Assembly (NCBI GenBank): GCA_026724425.1
Contig: JAIUCV010000002.1
Coordinates: forward strand, 6,391,001-6,455,000
DNA length: 64,000 nt
Reading direction: 5' to 3'
Source of the DNA: Erythrophleum ivorense
Taxonomy: Eukaryota; Streptophyta; Magnoliopsida; Fabales; Fabaceae
The notes under the pieces are model-generated. The model ran no database searches, was not told where the DNA came from, and was given only the letters and a program-made list of their open reading frames with translations. Shown here piece after piece: positions 44,351 to 57,950 of the stretch; the stretch's first letter is position 1, and every line of letters starts with the position of its first letter. The position numbers and the translations under genes are program-made.

Positions 44351-46687
44351 CAATTATATGTGTGTGGGGGGGGGGGGGGGGTAGGCATTTTTTAATTACA
44401 TTTTATTGGCATTTTTTAACTTTGTTCAGATTAAATTACTCCTTTAAAAAGTTTTAAGACAGTGCACTCTTATATATTGTCTTGATGCATTAAGAAATTT
44501 AGCCTTATGCTTTAGAGGAATTAAATCCATATTATTGAAGAAAAATATTATCTCATATTATCAATTCAAATCCTTTTGGGAGGATAGTGATAAATTTCAA
44601 ACATGAAATATATAATTATATATAAAATAGGGATTATGGGATTTGGCAAGTTTTTTAATTTTTGATTATTTCAAATTGAAAAAAGATAATGCGAGAAATA
44701 CATTAAATTTTCTATTATATATATATATATATATAAGAGTGTGAGAAAGAGACTTGCAATTATATGTAGTGTTATAATAAATAAGGAAAATGTAAAAAGA
44801 AAACTAAAGGCCCATTTAATACCATATATAAGATAAAACCTGATAAAATTTTAAAATTATGCAATGTTTGATGTGAAACTATGCATGATAATAGATTGTA
44901 TAAGATAATATTATTATTTATTTAGTAACCTATCATATAACATTAGATAAGATAAAAATTAACTCATTTAATAAAAATACCCTTTACTTAAAAAATATAC
45001 TATATTTATTTAAATTTATTATGTTATATTAATTTTTAGAGAAAGAATACTAATAAATAAGGTTGCACATAATACATAATGACTTAGGTGACTTGATCCT
45101 ACTTAGTCACATTAGGTTGAGTAGTAAAAAAATAATTTGGGTAAATAAGGTTGGGTTCCAATTTCAGCTAATCCGACTTGATCTTATGAGTTTTTTTTAA
45201 ATTTATTTTATAATGATTTATATGAAAATTTTATTTTTTTAAGGGTAAAATATAATTTTATAAAAATTTATATGAAATTTTTATTTTTTAAGAGTCAATT
45301 TATAATTTTTACTAAATATCAAGAAAAAAAAAGTAATTCAATTAGCTTGAAATACCAATCTAGCCCTATTTCATATTAAATTAATTAGACCGAGTCCGAT
45401 ATTAAATCAATTTTTACATGGTTCATCTCAATTCTATTAATTTTTTTAAAAATTATTTTATAGAAACTTATGTAAAAAATTTTTTAGTAGTAAAATGTAA
45501 TTTTATAATGACTCATATAAAAATTTTATTTTTAAGGCCATCTTATAATTTTTGTCAAATATTATTTTATAAAAATTTATATGCAAATTCTAATTTTAGG
45601 GTCATTTTATAATTTTATGATTTTTATCAAAAATTTAAAAATAGCTCAATTAACTTGATTCCAACTAATACTAATTAAATGTGGCAAAACCTATGCATTA
45701 GATCTAAAAAAAGAAGTCTGATCCAAAATTAGATTGAGCATTGGGCTACTCTAATACCCGGTTCATTGTCACTTTTATTAGGCTAGAATAAAACACAATC
45801 CAACCTAATCAATGAATTTTCTTATAGATGAGGGGTTAAAATCAGAAAGTTGTTAATAAAATCTTACACATCAAAATTTAATCAAGTCTAATCCCACCTT
45901 TCAATGTATGATTAGATTATATATCATTTTGATACATAAGTTTATATAATACAATACTTGTATCAAATAAGTAATAATTTTGTAATATATTGTATTAACT
46001 CATATTATCAACTCTTATATGATATGCCAAACAATACTTAAAATTTCCTATATATGATATAAAAATAGAAAAAAATATAATTTATTCAATTATTGTTAAC
46101 AAAAAATTTTAATTAAAATGTGACAAGTATATAATTTTTTAATAATAACATAAAAAAATGTATAGTTCAATTGGAGAATTATACACTTATATGCAAAAAT
46201 TATATACTTATCATAATATTATTATTATAAAATCATATATTTATTATATTTTAATTAAAAATTATAATAAATATACCAAAAATTGCATATACATATGCTT
46301 TCAACATACAAAGAATCATAGAAGTTGTATTAATCTTTTGCTCACTGAGAAATCAGCACCAACTTGTTTATTTTGTATCCGTGTGTTAGGTTTAGAATTC
46401 CATATTTTATTTGCCATAAATGAATTATATATATTAAGCGTACAGATGTGTATGAATACTTAATTATAGTCCTCCTTGAAAATTTCTAACACGAGTCTTT
46501 GTAATTAACTCATCTAGATTAAATGATCAGCTGTTCCTTTCATAAATAAAAGCTGGTATGAGGGATAATATTAATTATTTCTCTTCTTCTAAGGAACTAA
46601 CAATTTTTTTCATGAATTGACTGGATATAGTTCATTTTTATTTGCATCTACTGTTTAAATAATAAAGAGAAAAACTTTATCTTAACT
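43153..46687. other. Intergenic, AT-rich, probably nested transposon remnants
   Basis: No gene. A possible DNA transposon pair of ends lies at about 44806 (cccatttaataccatatataagataa) and about 46045 (complement tattgtttggcatatcatataagag), with another AT-rich insertion between. A run of 16 G lies at 44366-44381, and (TA)n tracts at about 44320-44342 and 44718-44735. Confidence 0.35.
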
Positions 46688-47395
46688 CTCACTAATAGGT
46701 GAATTTTTAATTTAGTTATTCATAAATTATTTTTAATTTAAGTTTTTAATCATTAAAATATTTATATTGTTGTCTTTTTATATTATCTTTATCTAAAATT
46801 TAACGTTAAACCTATCATTCTACTTATTAGAACATTGAACTTCAGGTACAAATTAATAGTGTTAAGTAACTAATAACATATAGGTCAATTGACTATTAAG
46901 TTTGGCCTTGAATGTAAGCAGAAGACGGGCTAAAAGGGTAATATTATAAGCATTTTAATTATTGAGGAATAAATTGTAAGAAGGAAAAACTACATTTTAT
47001 TCCTTTAAACTAACACCTAATTATAATATTACTATATAAACTTCAAAATATAACAAAATATCCTCATAAATATTAGAATAAAATGAAAATGTGAAAAGCT
47101 AGTTAATTTTAGAACTAAAAATTAGCTTTTTGGAACTTGAAAGAACTTTTTGCAAATAAAGCATCCAGTTAAGTAAATATATGTCACCACAATTAAAATC
47201 ATATTTTCTTGTTACTAATTTTAATTGAGATTTAATATTTTTGTTTCAGTCCAAATTTCATAAATATGTTTTCTTACATTTCAAAGTTTATATACTAATT
47301 TAGTAATTAAAATTTATTTTAATAAATAAAATGTAATATTTTTATAAAAAATGATTTATGAAAGACTAAATTAAAAATCTATTAATGAAAAAATA
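46688..47395. repeat. Inverted-repeat element (~700 bp)
   Basis: The left end (actaataggtgaatttttaatttagttattcataaattatttttaa region) matches the reverse complement of the right end (attaatagatttttaatttagtctttcataaatcatttttt) over about 45 bases. The interior holds a short GC-richer piece (gcagaagacgggctaaaaggg). No reading frame. Confidence 0.55.
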
Positions 47396-47524
47396 AAATT
47401 TTTCTCATCAATTCATGAACTAATATTAACACCCAAGGAAAAAAGAAAATAAAGTGTTTTATGATAATTGAAAAGAGATATATCTGGTATTAAGAAATAG
47501 TCTCTTTCTTTTCAAACAGGCTAC

Positions 47525-48085
47525 ATTGCTTTACATTTTATTTAATTTTAATTTAATCTATTAATATTATTTTAAATTTGACTTTCATCTCTTAACTTTT
47601 ATTTTATTTTGATTTAATTATTTAATTTTACTTTAATTTTTAATTTATTCTTTTAATTTTATTTGATTTTAATTTGATCTCTTAATTTTATTCTAAATTT
47701 TACTTTTGTCATTTAATTTAATTTTTTTAATTTGCTCTAATCTACCTAATACTTTCCTTTTTTTTTAATGGATGAGCTAAACAGGGCATTTCTATTAAAT
47801 ATTTTAATTTAATAAATTTAAGGGAAAAACTATTTGAATAGTTTTTTAAATGTAATGGTCAAATTAAAACAAAAAAAAATTAATGAACAAAAATAAAATA
47901 TGAGATAAAGTTAAGGAATCAAATAAAATTAAGGAGTAAAAATAAAATTTAAAATAAATTTAATGAATCAAATTAGAACTAAATAAATAAAAAATGAAAG
48001 TAAAACATAAAATTAAATTAAATATTTAATTAAAACTAAATAAAACTAAAAAATAAAAATAAAATCTCAAATAAAAATAAGGAAA
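47525..48085. repeat. AT-rich fold-back repeat (~560 bp)
   Basis: A T-rich left half of repeated ttaattttatttgatttt-like blocks faces an A-rich right half with aatcaaataaaattaaggag-like complements, so the two halves can pair. The low complexity makes exact edges uncertain. Confidence 0.45.
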
Positions 48086-50926
48086 GAAAAGTGGATTTTT
48101 GCCTTTTGAGGTATGGTGGGGTCAAATACATTATGGCAGGGGGAGGATTGAATACATGTTTTATGAGAATAAGAAAACGGTTACAGCAATAAAGTTAATT
48201 AAAGCGATAAAATGCAAAATCCAGGCCAAAGATGCATTGAAGAAAAATAATTAAATGCAATTGAATGGAATTAAATGAGGTGGAATGATGGGACTTTTAT
48301 GGCAGATCACAAATTCACAATGCACAAAAATGGAATATCAATTACCAATCTTACACCCCCCCCCACCTTGGCATCTTTCACTTTTTTTGTTTCTTCTATG
48401 TGAATGCATGCCCACGCGAGTGACAAACATCGCCCCGCTACGCGCACTTCTCCGCCCTTGTATTTCATGAATTTTCGTGCCTTTTAAACCAATAAAAAAA
48501 AACCATTCTATAAAAAGTTACTTAAAAAAATTACTTTTTTTTGGGTACAATAACTATTCGTTTGTTTATTCATTGTGATGTAATTTTTTTAATATTTATT
48601 ATATTTTTGTAATCATTATTTAATAATATTTATTTTTATTATTTTTCAGAAATAAAAATATAAAGTATTATTTTTTATTTCATCTATTTATTTTTTACAT
48701 TTATTATTTTTTAACATATACCTATGATTTATCCAATCAAACATGCTAGATATGCTAATATAGTTGCACAGTTAAGTTTATTAGAAAAATATTTTCCTCT
48801 AATATGGTTATATTAACAATTAAAACTATCTTATGTAATCTCATTTAGTTTTTAAATTGCTCTTCTCTTTTGTTTTTTCTTGTTTTATATTATATTTGGG
48901 ACATTGAATTCATGACACTACTCATATTTTCACTCCATCCTTATCACTTAGACTAGTTTCAAGTGGTTTTTGTTTTCCTTTTTTGTGATACTTTTCAAAC
49001 AAAAATAACTAAAATATATATTCAACTATAAATTTTCCTCCCTAGCTAAGAAATGAATTATCTTTATTTTCATAGTTCTCTTTTAAAAATTCCAAGGTTT
49101 TTTGGAAAATAAATAACTTTTATTAATGTAGTAATTTGTAGAAAAACTTTTTATTGAATTATTACTTGTGTTAAGATTTTTCTTTTCGCATTTCAAGAAG
49201 AGAAACAGACAAAACTGTTTTTAAAAATTAAAAAATTTGAGGGAAGTGAACCTTTTTATTTTTACAATGTTTTAGGCATCATTTTATTATAAATAGCGAC
49301 TAACGGTAGTATTTTGATTATAGTCTAATATCGATCCAGAGTTTTTTACGATAGTGTTTCAGATAAAGATGCTCTCTCGATCCCCCATTTTGGTAATGGT
49401 TAGACATCTTTGGACTTCGTCCAAGTTATTTCTTTCTTTCAAAGGATATCCTCGGCATTTTATTTTAGTTGTAGTTTTCTTTTTATTCATTTTCCTTTGC
49501 TTTCTAGTTTCTTATGATAATCCTTTCTTTCCATTTTAAATTTATTGGATTTTGAAGGGATGGTCCCATTCTCTTTTATCGATTTTTCTTTATTGGATTT
49601 GGTGGGTTTAAAACTAATTTCATGAAATCCATAGTTCTCCCATCCTCTTTCACCAAATTTTATAGTCATGAACATTTAATATATGTATATATATATATAT
49701 ATATATATTGAGGGGTTATATCACTGAAGGAGTCATCACATACCTACAAATAAAGGATAAATATTGTTGATGTTTTTCTCAATATTAATTGGCTTATTTT
49801 TATATCCATTGAGCCGCTCATATATTTTTATCATTTATTAATTCATTTTTTTTTCAGGGAAAAAATCGGAACCTCTCCTTCTAAGCAAGAAATGGCAGAC
49901 TTTGAGGTAATTAAAAAGAAAAGCTTCCGCCATAGTAGAAACTGAAAGGGAAAGAAAAGAAAAGAAAAGAAAAGGAAAAAAAAGAAAAGTATGTCCCTAT
50001 CTTTGTTAGATTTTATAATCTATTATTACTTTAATGTTGGTTCAGAATAAAAGGTCTTTGCTTTTGTGAATGCAAAGAGCTCTTGCTCCCGCATCGTCTT
50101 GGACAAGAGAGAGAGAGAGAGAGAGAGGTATAGATGAGGCCCTGGGTAATATTATATTAAAAATACAAAAAAAAGAAAAGTTCCCTAAATTTTAAAGCTT
50201 TTAAGTCACTTTCATGATATCTTTAAAATTTTCAAATTGAAGAATACATTTTTAAAGAATTTAAATATAATTTTCACATATTTGGTAAATTTCTTTCTTA
50301 TAAAAACATGATAGGACAACTATATAACTCAACATCACATAATTAAACTTTTTAAAAAATTATTTATATGTATCATACTTTTATTAAAGAATCTAATAAA
50401 AAAATATTCTTCAATTTTTAGTTGAATAGATTTTTCGCTTTTCACATTTTAAGAAACAAGTTATTTTATCTCCCTTTAATCTAACAATATTAACTTAAAC
50501 GTTATATTAATTTTTTTCATAATTATTGTGGCAAGTTTTAATTTGTCATCAATGTCAATATCTTTATATTTTAAAAAAAAGTTTAGAAATATAAAATTTG
50601 AAAAATTTATTTTTAATTTAAAAATTCTATAATTTATTATCAATTTAGCAGAGTGATGTGATTTTATTTTTAATGTTTTTATTATATTTTTTAAAAAATT
50701 ATAGTTTAAGATTTTAAGTTAAAAATATTTATACTAAATTATCTTAAATTTTAAGATTTTAAATAATATTTTTTATAACCAAAATTTTTTAAAAATAATT
50801 TCAAATTTTAAAATTTTTTAATATAAATATTTTCCATTTAAACCTTAAGTTATAAACTTCCATGGCTTATTTATGGTCTTTGATCTATTGGGCCCTTCCC
50901 CCATCGCTCCTTGAGCCGGTGCATGG
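48086..50926. other. Intergenic, no supported gene
   Basis: Includes a poly-C run (about 48355-48364), a (TA)n tract at about 49682-49709 and a (GA)n tract at about 50107-50128. Frames at 48285-48470 and 49354-49539 show no domain. Confidence 0.4.
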
Positions 50927-50932
50927 CACGTG
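50927..50932. promoter_or_regulatory. G-box (CACGTG) upstream of the unrecognised 18-exon gene
   Basis: CACGTG within ggcacgtgtgg in a GC-richer stretch (50862-51074) about 350 bases before the proposed ATG. The stretch also carries gtcaacc and ccaat-like motifs, so it is more likely promoter than the 70-codon frame it happens to contain. Confidence 0.3.
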
Positions 50933-51282
50933 TGGTAATTTAAGAAACCAGATGGGAATAAAGTTTAAGATAGTAAGAGACGGATTTGGTAGAAGGTCAA
51001 AAGGTAGAATTGGCTCGAACATCCAACCTCGGGGCCTATCAAAAGTCAACCAATTCCCATGCAAGTCATTTTAATTTATTTTTTAATCCTTATTGATGGC
51101 CAAAAAAATAGTTTTTAAATTTTTAAATAAAATAAAATTTTACATATAATTAAATTGATTTGATTAAAATTAAATATGTAAATATCTTACTATATATATA
51201 TATATTTTAAAAAAATGGTTCAGTCCACTTGCCAACTCCTACTTACTGACATGCATTTTGTTTGACTAACGTGGAACGGGTG

Positions 51283-54200
51283 ATGCAAAAACAGAACGTG
51301 GACGTGGGGACTGAATTAGCGAGCCTGGATTTTGGAATGGATTTCAACGACACAAATATATTAGAAGGCCTCGTAACCCCATCACCATCAGGCAGTCCTC
51401 ACAATGGATTAATAACTGGCACCCATCCCAGTTTACTTGATGTACAAGTACAAACTCTTTCTCTCTTAATTCTTCTCCGTCGTCTCTGTCATCTCACATA
51501 TATAAGCAGTTTAGGATTGATGATGGAAATGTTGTAGCAGAAGCAACAGAAACAAGAGGTGAAGGTATCCATCGCTGAAAATGTCCATTTGAATGATATT
51601 TCCAACACTCAACAACTCGCTCTTGAGCTACCTGCCACTCTTGCACCACCTAATCAGGTACGTAAGCACTCATTCTTTTCTTTTAATCCTTGTATTTAAT
51701 TTGTTGTACATAGATCATTCTTATAATTTTTTTCTTTTTTTTTTATTTGGTTGTATAACATTATTATTGTTCAGCATCAAGCTACAGAGTGTTCTTCCAG
51801 CCTTCTTGGGCAGCCAACAGAGTCTGCTATCGTTGACGTTAATGCTCCCATTCTGCTGCCTCCTTTACCTGCACCCTTTTTAGCTGATCCATCGCTAAAC
51901 CAAACCTATCCAAACCGTTCTTCATCAGCGGTACTGATTCCTCATCAAAGACACGATGCACTTGCGTGTCATAATAATCTGCCTTTATTCTTCTGCATTT
52001 GGCTTGAACACTGTACTCTGTATTGTCACATACATTTAGGTACTGCTTCTCTTTCATATATATGATTTATATTTGCTTGTTATTAAGAACAAGATGCATG
52101 CTTTTCTATCATGACCTAGTCGGGATTTTGCACAGCTATCCCCCGTTGAACAGGTATCTTCGGCCTCAAAAATGTTCTCGTATGATATATAATTCCAGTC
52201 TGGTTAATGATGTGAATTTGAAGTAATTAATAAAAATACATTGTTTATATAATAAAGCTCAAGGATAGATCAAGACTAAAAGTTCAGATATGTCAATAAG
52301 AAGCAAAAGAAAAATGAAAAGAAATCTAACATAATTTTGACTTCATAATTACCTTTTAAAGTAATCAAAATTGACATTTTCTTCCAAATAGACGTGGTTT
52401 AAATTGTGTAAGTATTTTTTAAGCCTAAGTTGAGTAGAAGGAATTACGATGGTATTGCATAAATTTCACATAATTTTGTTGTTTGATGAACTGATTAGGC
52501 TTCATCAATAGGGGCCCAAGCCCCGTTGAATCTTGGTAATCAACTTAATCACCATCTGCCGGCTCTGAATGAGAACTTGCCTATGTAGGTTACTCTTCTC
52601 GGTGAAAATTATGATTGTCGATCTCTTCCTTTGCTTTCTTCGTTGCTCTCAATAACACGTCTTGCATTCATATGTTGTAGACTTCAAATTCAAGGCATGG
52701 GTTTTCCTAATAATCAGAATAGCCCAAACCATCAGGTGTTGGTGCAAAGTAACATGGTAAACAATAGTTTGAATGGAACCAATTATCAGCAGTTAGGCTC
52801 TGTCCCATATCTGTTGCAGCAAAACCCAGTAAGTACAAAGCATCTAAACATGCATCGTTGTGAACCATGTTGAAATATATGCATTCTTGTGTATTATCAT
52901 AATATGCAGGCACAGGCAGCGAGAGCAACTCAAATACCATTGATGACCAGCCAAAGCTCCGCCTTGTTTCCTTATCCGTATCAGAACATTACCCCTTACG
53001 GCGCATTCAATACCAGAAGGTATGTGTTATGATCTCCTCACATTCTCGGCCTATTCATATTCACTTCACCCACAGCCCATTCTTCCTCTCAACCTATTCT
53101 TGTATCATTACAGTATGTCACTTGGAGCTGTAACATTCATCACTACTTTGTTTTTTAACCATGTTTTGATAATTTAAATTTCGCTCCTTTCCAACTTCAG
53201 GTCCCAACGTTACCAATTGCCAGCGGCTAATAATGCCTATGCTTCACAATATGCCTCCAACTACATGCAGTATGATGCTTTGTGGGTTAGATATCAGTTG
53301 ACTTTTACAAGCAAATGCATTCGTTATTTCATATCTTTCTTATTTAGGCCTCAGCAACCCACTAGCATTCTGTCCAGAGTTACCTATGCCACTGGTATGC
53401 CAAATATTTACCTTCCAAATTATAGTATGCAGCTTCTGTACCCAACGTATCCTAGGTACGTAGTCTATTTCCATTTTTTTTTTCAAATTAGCGTGTTACA
53501 CAATTGGCACTAAACTTAATTATAGGCCAGAAAGTCCATTTATCCCGATAGGCCTGGATCAAAAAATAGATGTGTTAAAAAAAAATCCAATAAAAAATGG
53601 ATCTGTTTTAAAAAAGTTTAAATATAAAACAAATTGGATTTAATTTTTTAAACTCGAGTTTGAACCTAATTTGAACCCGATCTATATTATAATTATTTTT
53701 TTTATATATTATTAATAAATAATATTATTAAAAAATGATTTATAATTATAGATATAAGTAAAAAAAAATATAACATATATGATTATTATGTTTTTTTTAT
53801 TCTTTCTTGTTGCAAAATATATTGTTAAAAATAAATTATAATTCAAATAAAATAAATTATTACTCAATAATATTATTAAAAAAATTATTATCTTAAAAGA
53901 TTTTATTATCTCATATATATTCTAAATGGTTTAAATTTCATGCAATATTTGTTTGGACTATTTGATATTTAAAATAAAAAATAAACCTAATAAATAATAA
54001 AATAAATATATCTATTATTTAAAATTTTTTAAAAAAAGATAAAAAAAATTATTTTTCTAAAAATAGATCGAGCTGGGTTCAACCCGTTTATAACTTTTTT
54101 TGAGTCCAACTTATTTTTAAACGAGTTCAGCTGGCGAACAAATCTAATTAGCACCTTTATACTTGCCTGCTGTTCGGTTTTTTTTTATTCGAAGTCCGGA

Positions 54201-56542
54201 ACCATACTCATATGTTCAATCTGATATTGCCCCGACGCTACCACATAGTCATTGTCATTATCAACATGGACGTTACAGATCCAAGCGGCGTCGTCCTGCT
54301 CTTCCTTCTTGGTACTCACTCTTTCCATTTATTGTTTTATTGCCAAAATTTATTTGAGACTGAATTCTCTTATTTATTTTCTGCATATAGGCCTGCTATG
54401 TTCCGCAACGATCGTCCACAAACTAGGCCGTCAGTGACCACAATCTATTCCTTTGTATCTGCATCTTATCAAATCATTTGACATGAGATTTTCTATTTCA
54501 GTCTACCCCTTTATTGAACATGTCTACTTGTGTATTATGCAAATTTCTTTTTCTCGTTGTAGATATCCCCTATTTTCTAATTATCAAGAAAGCTATCATT
54601 ACCTGTCTCAAATCTCGACCTCAATTGGTTTTGGGCAACAAGGGACTAATTCTGCCTATTTCATAGAGTAAGCAAAACAGCCTTTACTAAATATTTGTTA
54701 CTCTTCTATCGAGAAAGACCTACTCATCATTATCTCTAATTTCTGTATGTTCAGTAGGATTGATTCATTATGAAATGTAGGTCGGTGAGGGTGTCAGATA
54801 GTATAATTTTCGAATATCGTCAGTTACCGAATAGCCGGCATATTCGGTGGCACAACTCCACCCTTCATCATAACTCCACTCTTCATCAGTTGTTGAGCCC
54901 AGGATTACCTCAGATTCCATGGAGCACCACATTGCCTCATGCTTCAGGAGTTTCCAGGTACTTAGATCTTTCACGTTAGGGGTAACTTCGTCCTTGTGAC
55001 TTTAACTAGGTATATTTGTTTATAATTTTATCTGATTATAGAGGCATCACGCCTTTATAATATTTTTTATTCATATTAATTATTTTTCAATTCAGGTTCC
55101 AAAACACTTTCCGTGTTCAGCTGCAGAATTCTGCCCCCGTTTTTGCAAATAACAATGTCCCTAGAGAATGTGAGGGACAACAATTTGAAAAATCTTCCTC
55201 GTCTTCCAGGTAATATACTTGACGCCATCTGTGATTTCTATGTCCTTCACATGATTTGAGTCACGTTGCCTGTTCTAGGTAACATTTGTTTTGTTGAGTC
55301 ATCTCAGGGTGCAATCTGATGAGGAACTTGTCACTCCACTAAATCAGGATATTCAACCATTGGCCGCCACCTCCTCTGTTACACCAATTATGGACGTACA
55401 AAATCAAGATGTGAGCTTCATGTTCATTTATTTAAAAGTAGTTCCACATTTTTTTTTCCTTTTGGATAAAAGTGTATATGGGTTTAGTTTCAACTTAGTT
55501 TAATATTTAGTCTAAATTTAAATGAGTTTAAAATTTGAGGTTAGTTACTTAGGCTCGGCTTGGTTTAATATCATATTAGAATGGGCCAGTGTTCGATGAT
55601 CATATATTATTTTATTTTATTATTATATATTTTTAAATTTGTTGTAGAAATTATAAAATAATTCTTAAAAAAATAATATTTTTATATAAGTCTCTCTAAA
55701 ATCTTTTTTCTTGGAAAAAAAATTAAAATTTTTATATAAATTTTTATAAAAAATATTTTTTTAAATTTAAGTTATTGAATCAAGTTAAGTCATATTGGCT
55801 TTTTAAGACTAATTCAATTGTATGATTTGGCCTTTTTTTTTTTTCTTTTATTGTATACCCAGTCTGATCTAATTTGGTCTAATAAAATAAGGTTTATCAC
55901 GCCACCAGGCACGGTGTACATCTTACTTTTGGATATATGGTTTTAAAAAAAAATTGCTACTTGTTGGCTAATAATTTCGTACCATTGAAAGGCATACGCA
56001 AGGTTTCAATTGCGTCCTCATGGCCTGTAGGGACAAGGATCACTATATCATGATCATATTCGAAGACGATTTGAAGCAGGAGAATCATCATCATCTAAAC
56101 GTCCGAAGGTATCCATTTTTTTCCGTTTTTATGCGGCAAAGAATATATGAATCCAACATAAGATTTTGTGCTCATACCTCCCTTGTTTTCAGCAGGAGGA
56201 TTTAGATGAAATGCAAAGGCAAAGGGATGAAATATCTCCCTATTTCGGACAAGCTGAAATGAATTTTGAAAATGAAGGGGAGAAAGATCAAAATGCTGAA
56301 GCGATAAACCTCTCTGCTGTGAGGTTGTCTTCTAGGGCTGAAAAAAATCTTCTTTCAGTTGCTCTTACTTATGATACTTTAAATTGTGTATATAACTTTC
56401 ATAACCTATAATATAATAATATCAAACTTAAAAACTTTTCTGGGTTCGAATTTTCAGGCCATTCATGAACTCTCTCTATGACCCAGAATTTGAGAGGAGG
56501 GGTCTTCCCATTGACCCTCATCTTAGATTTTTCAAAGGATAA
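51283..56542 (+). CDS. Unrecognised Pro/Gln/Asn-rich protein, 18 exons
   Basis: Exons: 51283-51441, 51541-51657, 51775-51930, 52136-52153, 52499-52584, 52681-52828, 52910-53019, 53201-53269, 53348-53455, 54195-54311, 54391-54429, 54563-54667, 54781-54957, 55096-55209, 55308-55410, 56031-56108, 56193-56323, 56458-56542. All junctions are GT-AG and in phase, giving about 639 residues. Most of the protein is low-complexity and rich in P, N, Q, S and Y, with no known domain. Basic clusters RSKRRR (about 352-357) and the SSSSKRPK end of exon 16 could be nuclear signals. The C-terminus, FMNSLYDPEFERRGLPIDPHLRFF in part, looks conserved. A nuclear, perhaps regulatory, protein is only a guess. Exon 1 could end at 51447 (two extra codons), and exons further upstream cannot be excluded. 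Introns 9 and 15 are swollen by AT-rich insertions. Confidence 0.75.
53520..54150. repeat. Transposon-like insertion in intron 9 of the 18-exon gene
   Basis: AT-rich, with GC-richer ends (ataggcctggatcaaaaaatag at the left, tcagctggcgaacaaatc at the right) and mirrored blocks such as tgaacccgatctatatt against atagatcgagctgggttcaa. It resembles the hAT-like element at 32326-33014 in design. It explains why this intron is about 740 bases when most in the gene are near 100. Confidence 0.4.
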
Positions 56543-57278
56543 GGTAATTAAACTACTTTTTTTTTGGACCAATTTTTCTCTTTTCTTTATTTTCTCAATT
56601 ATTAAAAGCAAAAACGCAGAACAGTGTGCGATATCTTGTCAATTTTTTGGGCCAAATGTGACATCTAATCAATGAAAATTGAGAAAAATGTACTTTTTGT
56701 TTTAAGCTACATCCTTCAATCGTTTGATCTTTGAATTTTATCCTTATATGATTAAGTCTATAAATGTTGTTGACCGCATACTTATTAGTCTCAGTGCATG
56801 TATATTTAAAGGTATCAATGAATCAAGTCATTTGTTAAATACTCTTATTTGACTTATCAAAAACTCAATTTGGGTTTATTTATTAAATAAAGAGATTTGA
56901 TCAACATATTAAACTTATTTAGTTACATGAGCTAAAGTTGAAAATTTGATACGTGATTTGTTAAACTCGCAAATAATTAATCTAAATCCAATTAGTAACA
57001 AAGTATTATTTTAAAGATTATCAATATATGCAAAATTTTCTCACGTATACAGTGTAAAAATACATAAGTTTTCATTTTCAATTCTACATGTGCGTACAAA
57101 TATATATATTATATTTAAAATATAGTTCGTAAATTTTTTGGGCTTGGTTCATTTAATAAATGAGTTGAGCTTAATTATAATTTTTAGCTTAATTAAAGTT
57201 TAGGCTTGTATTTAGGTTTGCTTTATTTTAAATGAACTAGCTTGTTTATGATGAAGCTTAGCTCATTTATAACTCTAT

Positions 57279-57485
57279 ATGTTTCATTTGGTGGGAGGAT
57301 ATAATGATAAAGAGAATGTAAAATGTGAATAGATGGAGGTAGATGAGATAAAAAAGGATTGTTTTACTCATATTTTTAGAAAGGTGATTTAATAGATAAA
57401 ATAATAAATATAAGGATATAATCAATATTATACAAATTATATAAAGAAAATATTTTCACAAAGCATTAAACCAAACAGAGCCTAT
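57279..57485. repeat. Short MITE-like element (~200 bp)
   Basis: Ends atgtttcatttggtggga and, as the complement at the right, ggctctgtttggtttaatgc share a gtttxxtttggt-type terminal inverted repeat, a pattern seen in Tourist/Harbinger-like MITEs. It lies in the presumed 3'-UTR intron of the 18-exon gene. Confidence 0.4.
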
Positions 57486-57784
57486 GTATATTTATCCTAT
57501 TTTTGACTGACGCGATAATTAATAATTAACTGGTCAAAAATTCTTGAGGACTAAGTCTGGAAGAATAAAATTTACGAATCAAATAGTTAAAGCATGCATT
57601 TTTTTATTTTTAAGAACTGAAAGGTATATTTCCTCAAAAAATTAAAAAATTACCATGATAGTTTAGTATTATATTTTGAGCTAAAAACATTTGAGATTTT
57701 ATTTATGACAAAATATACTGTTCTTGTTGTTGGTGGGTTTTTTTTTTAATTATTTTTTTATTTTTATTTTTATTTTCTGCGCAG

Positions 57785-57950
57785 GGACTTGGCGTGCCTC
57801 TCCCGCTCCAACTAAGTGTCAAGTGCTCTCAACTGTCTGGTTTTTTCTGAAAGACTAGGTTATCCTTGTTTTGGTGTTCTTTTCAGCTGAAGCTTCAGTA
57901 TCGAATCGTTTCTTTTCATAGAAAGTTTTATGTATAAACTAAGTTTGGAT
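57785..57950 (+). other. Possible 3'-UTR exon of the 18-exon gene
   Basis: The stop codon of the 18-exon gene (56540-56542) is followed one base later by a good donor (aaggataag|gtaatt). The next mixed-composition stretch begins after tttctgcgcag at 57784, a good acceptor behind a long T-rich tract. The following bases (ggacttggcgtgcctctccc...) look like transcribed, noncoding sequence and end in AT-rich DNA with tttatgtataaac. A 1.24 kb intron in the 3' UTR is therefore likely. Confidence 0.5.

Noticed and set aside
44366..44381. A run of 16 G next to TG/TA repeats, considered as a G-quadruplex or telomere-like signal.
   Set aside because: A simple homopolymer beside microsatellites; no TTTAGGG units, and such runs are prone to sequencing error.
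50862..51074. A 70-codon frame upstream of the 18-exon gene.
   Set aside because: It ends in a stop, has no splice link to the next exon and contains a G-box; promoter sequence is more likely.
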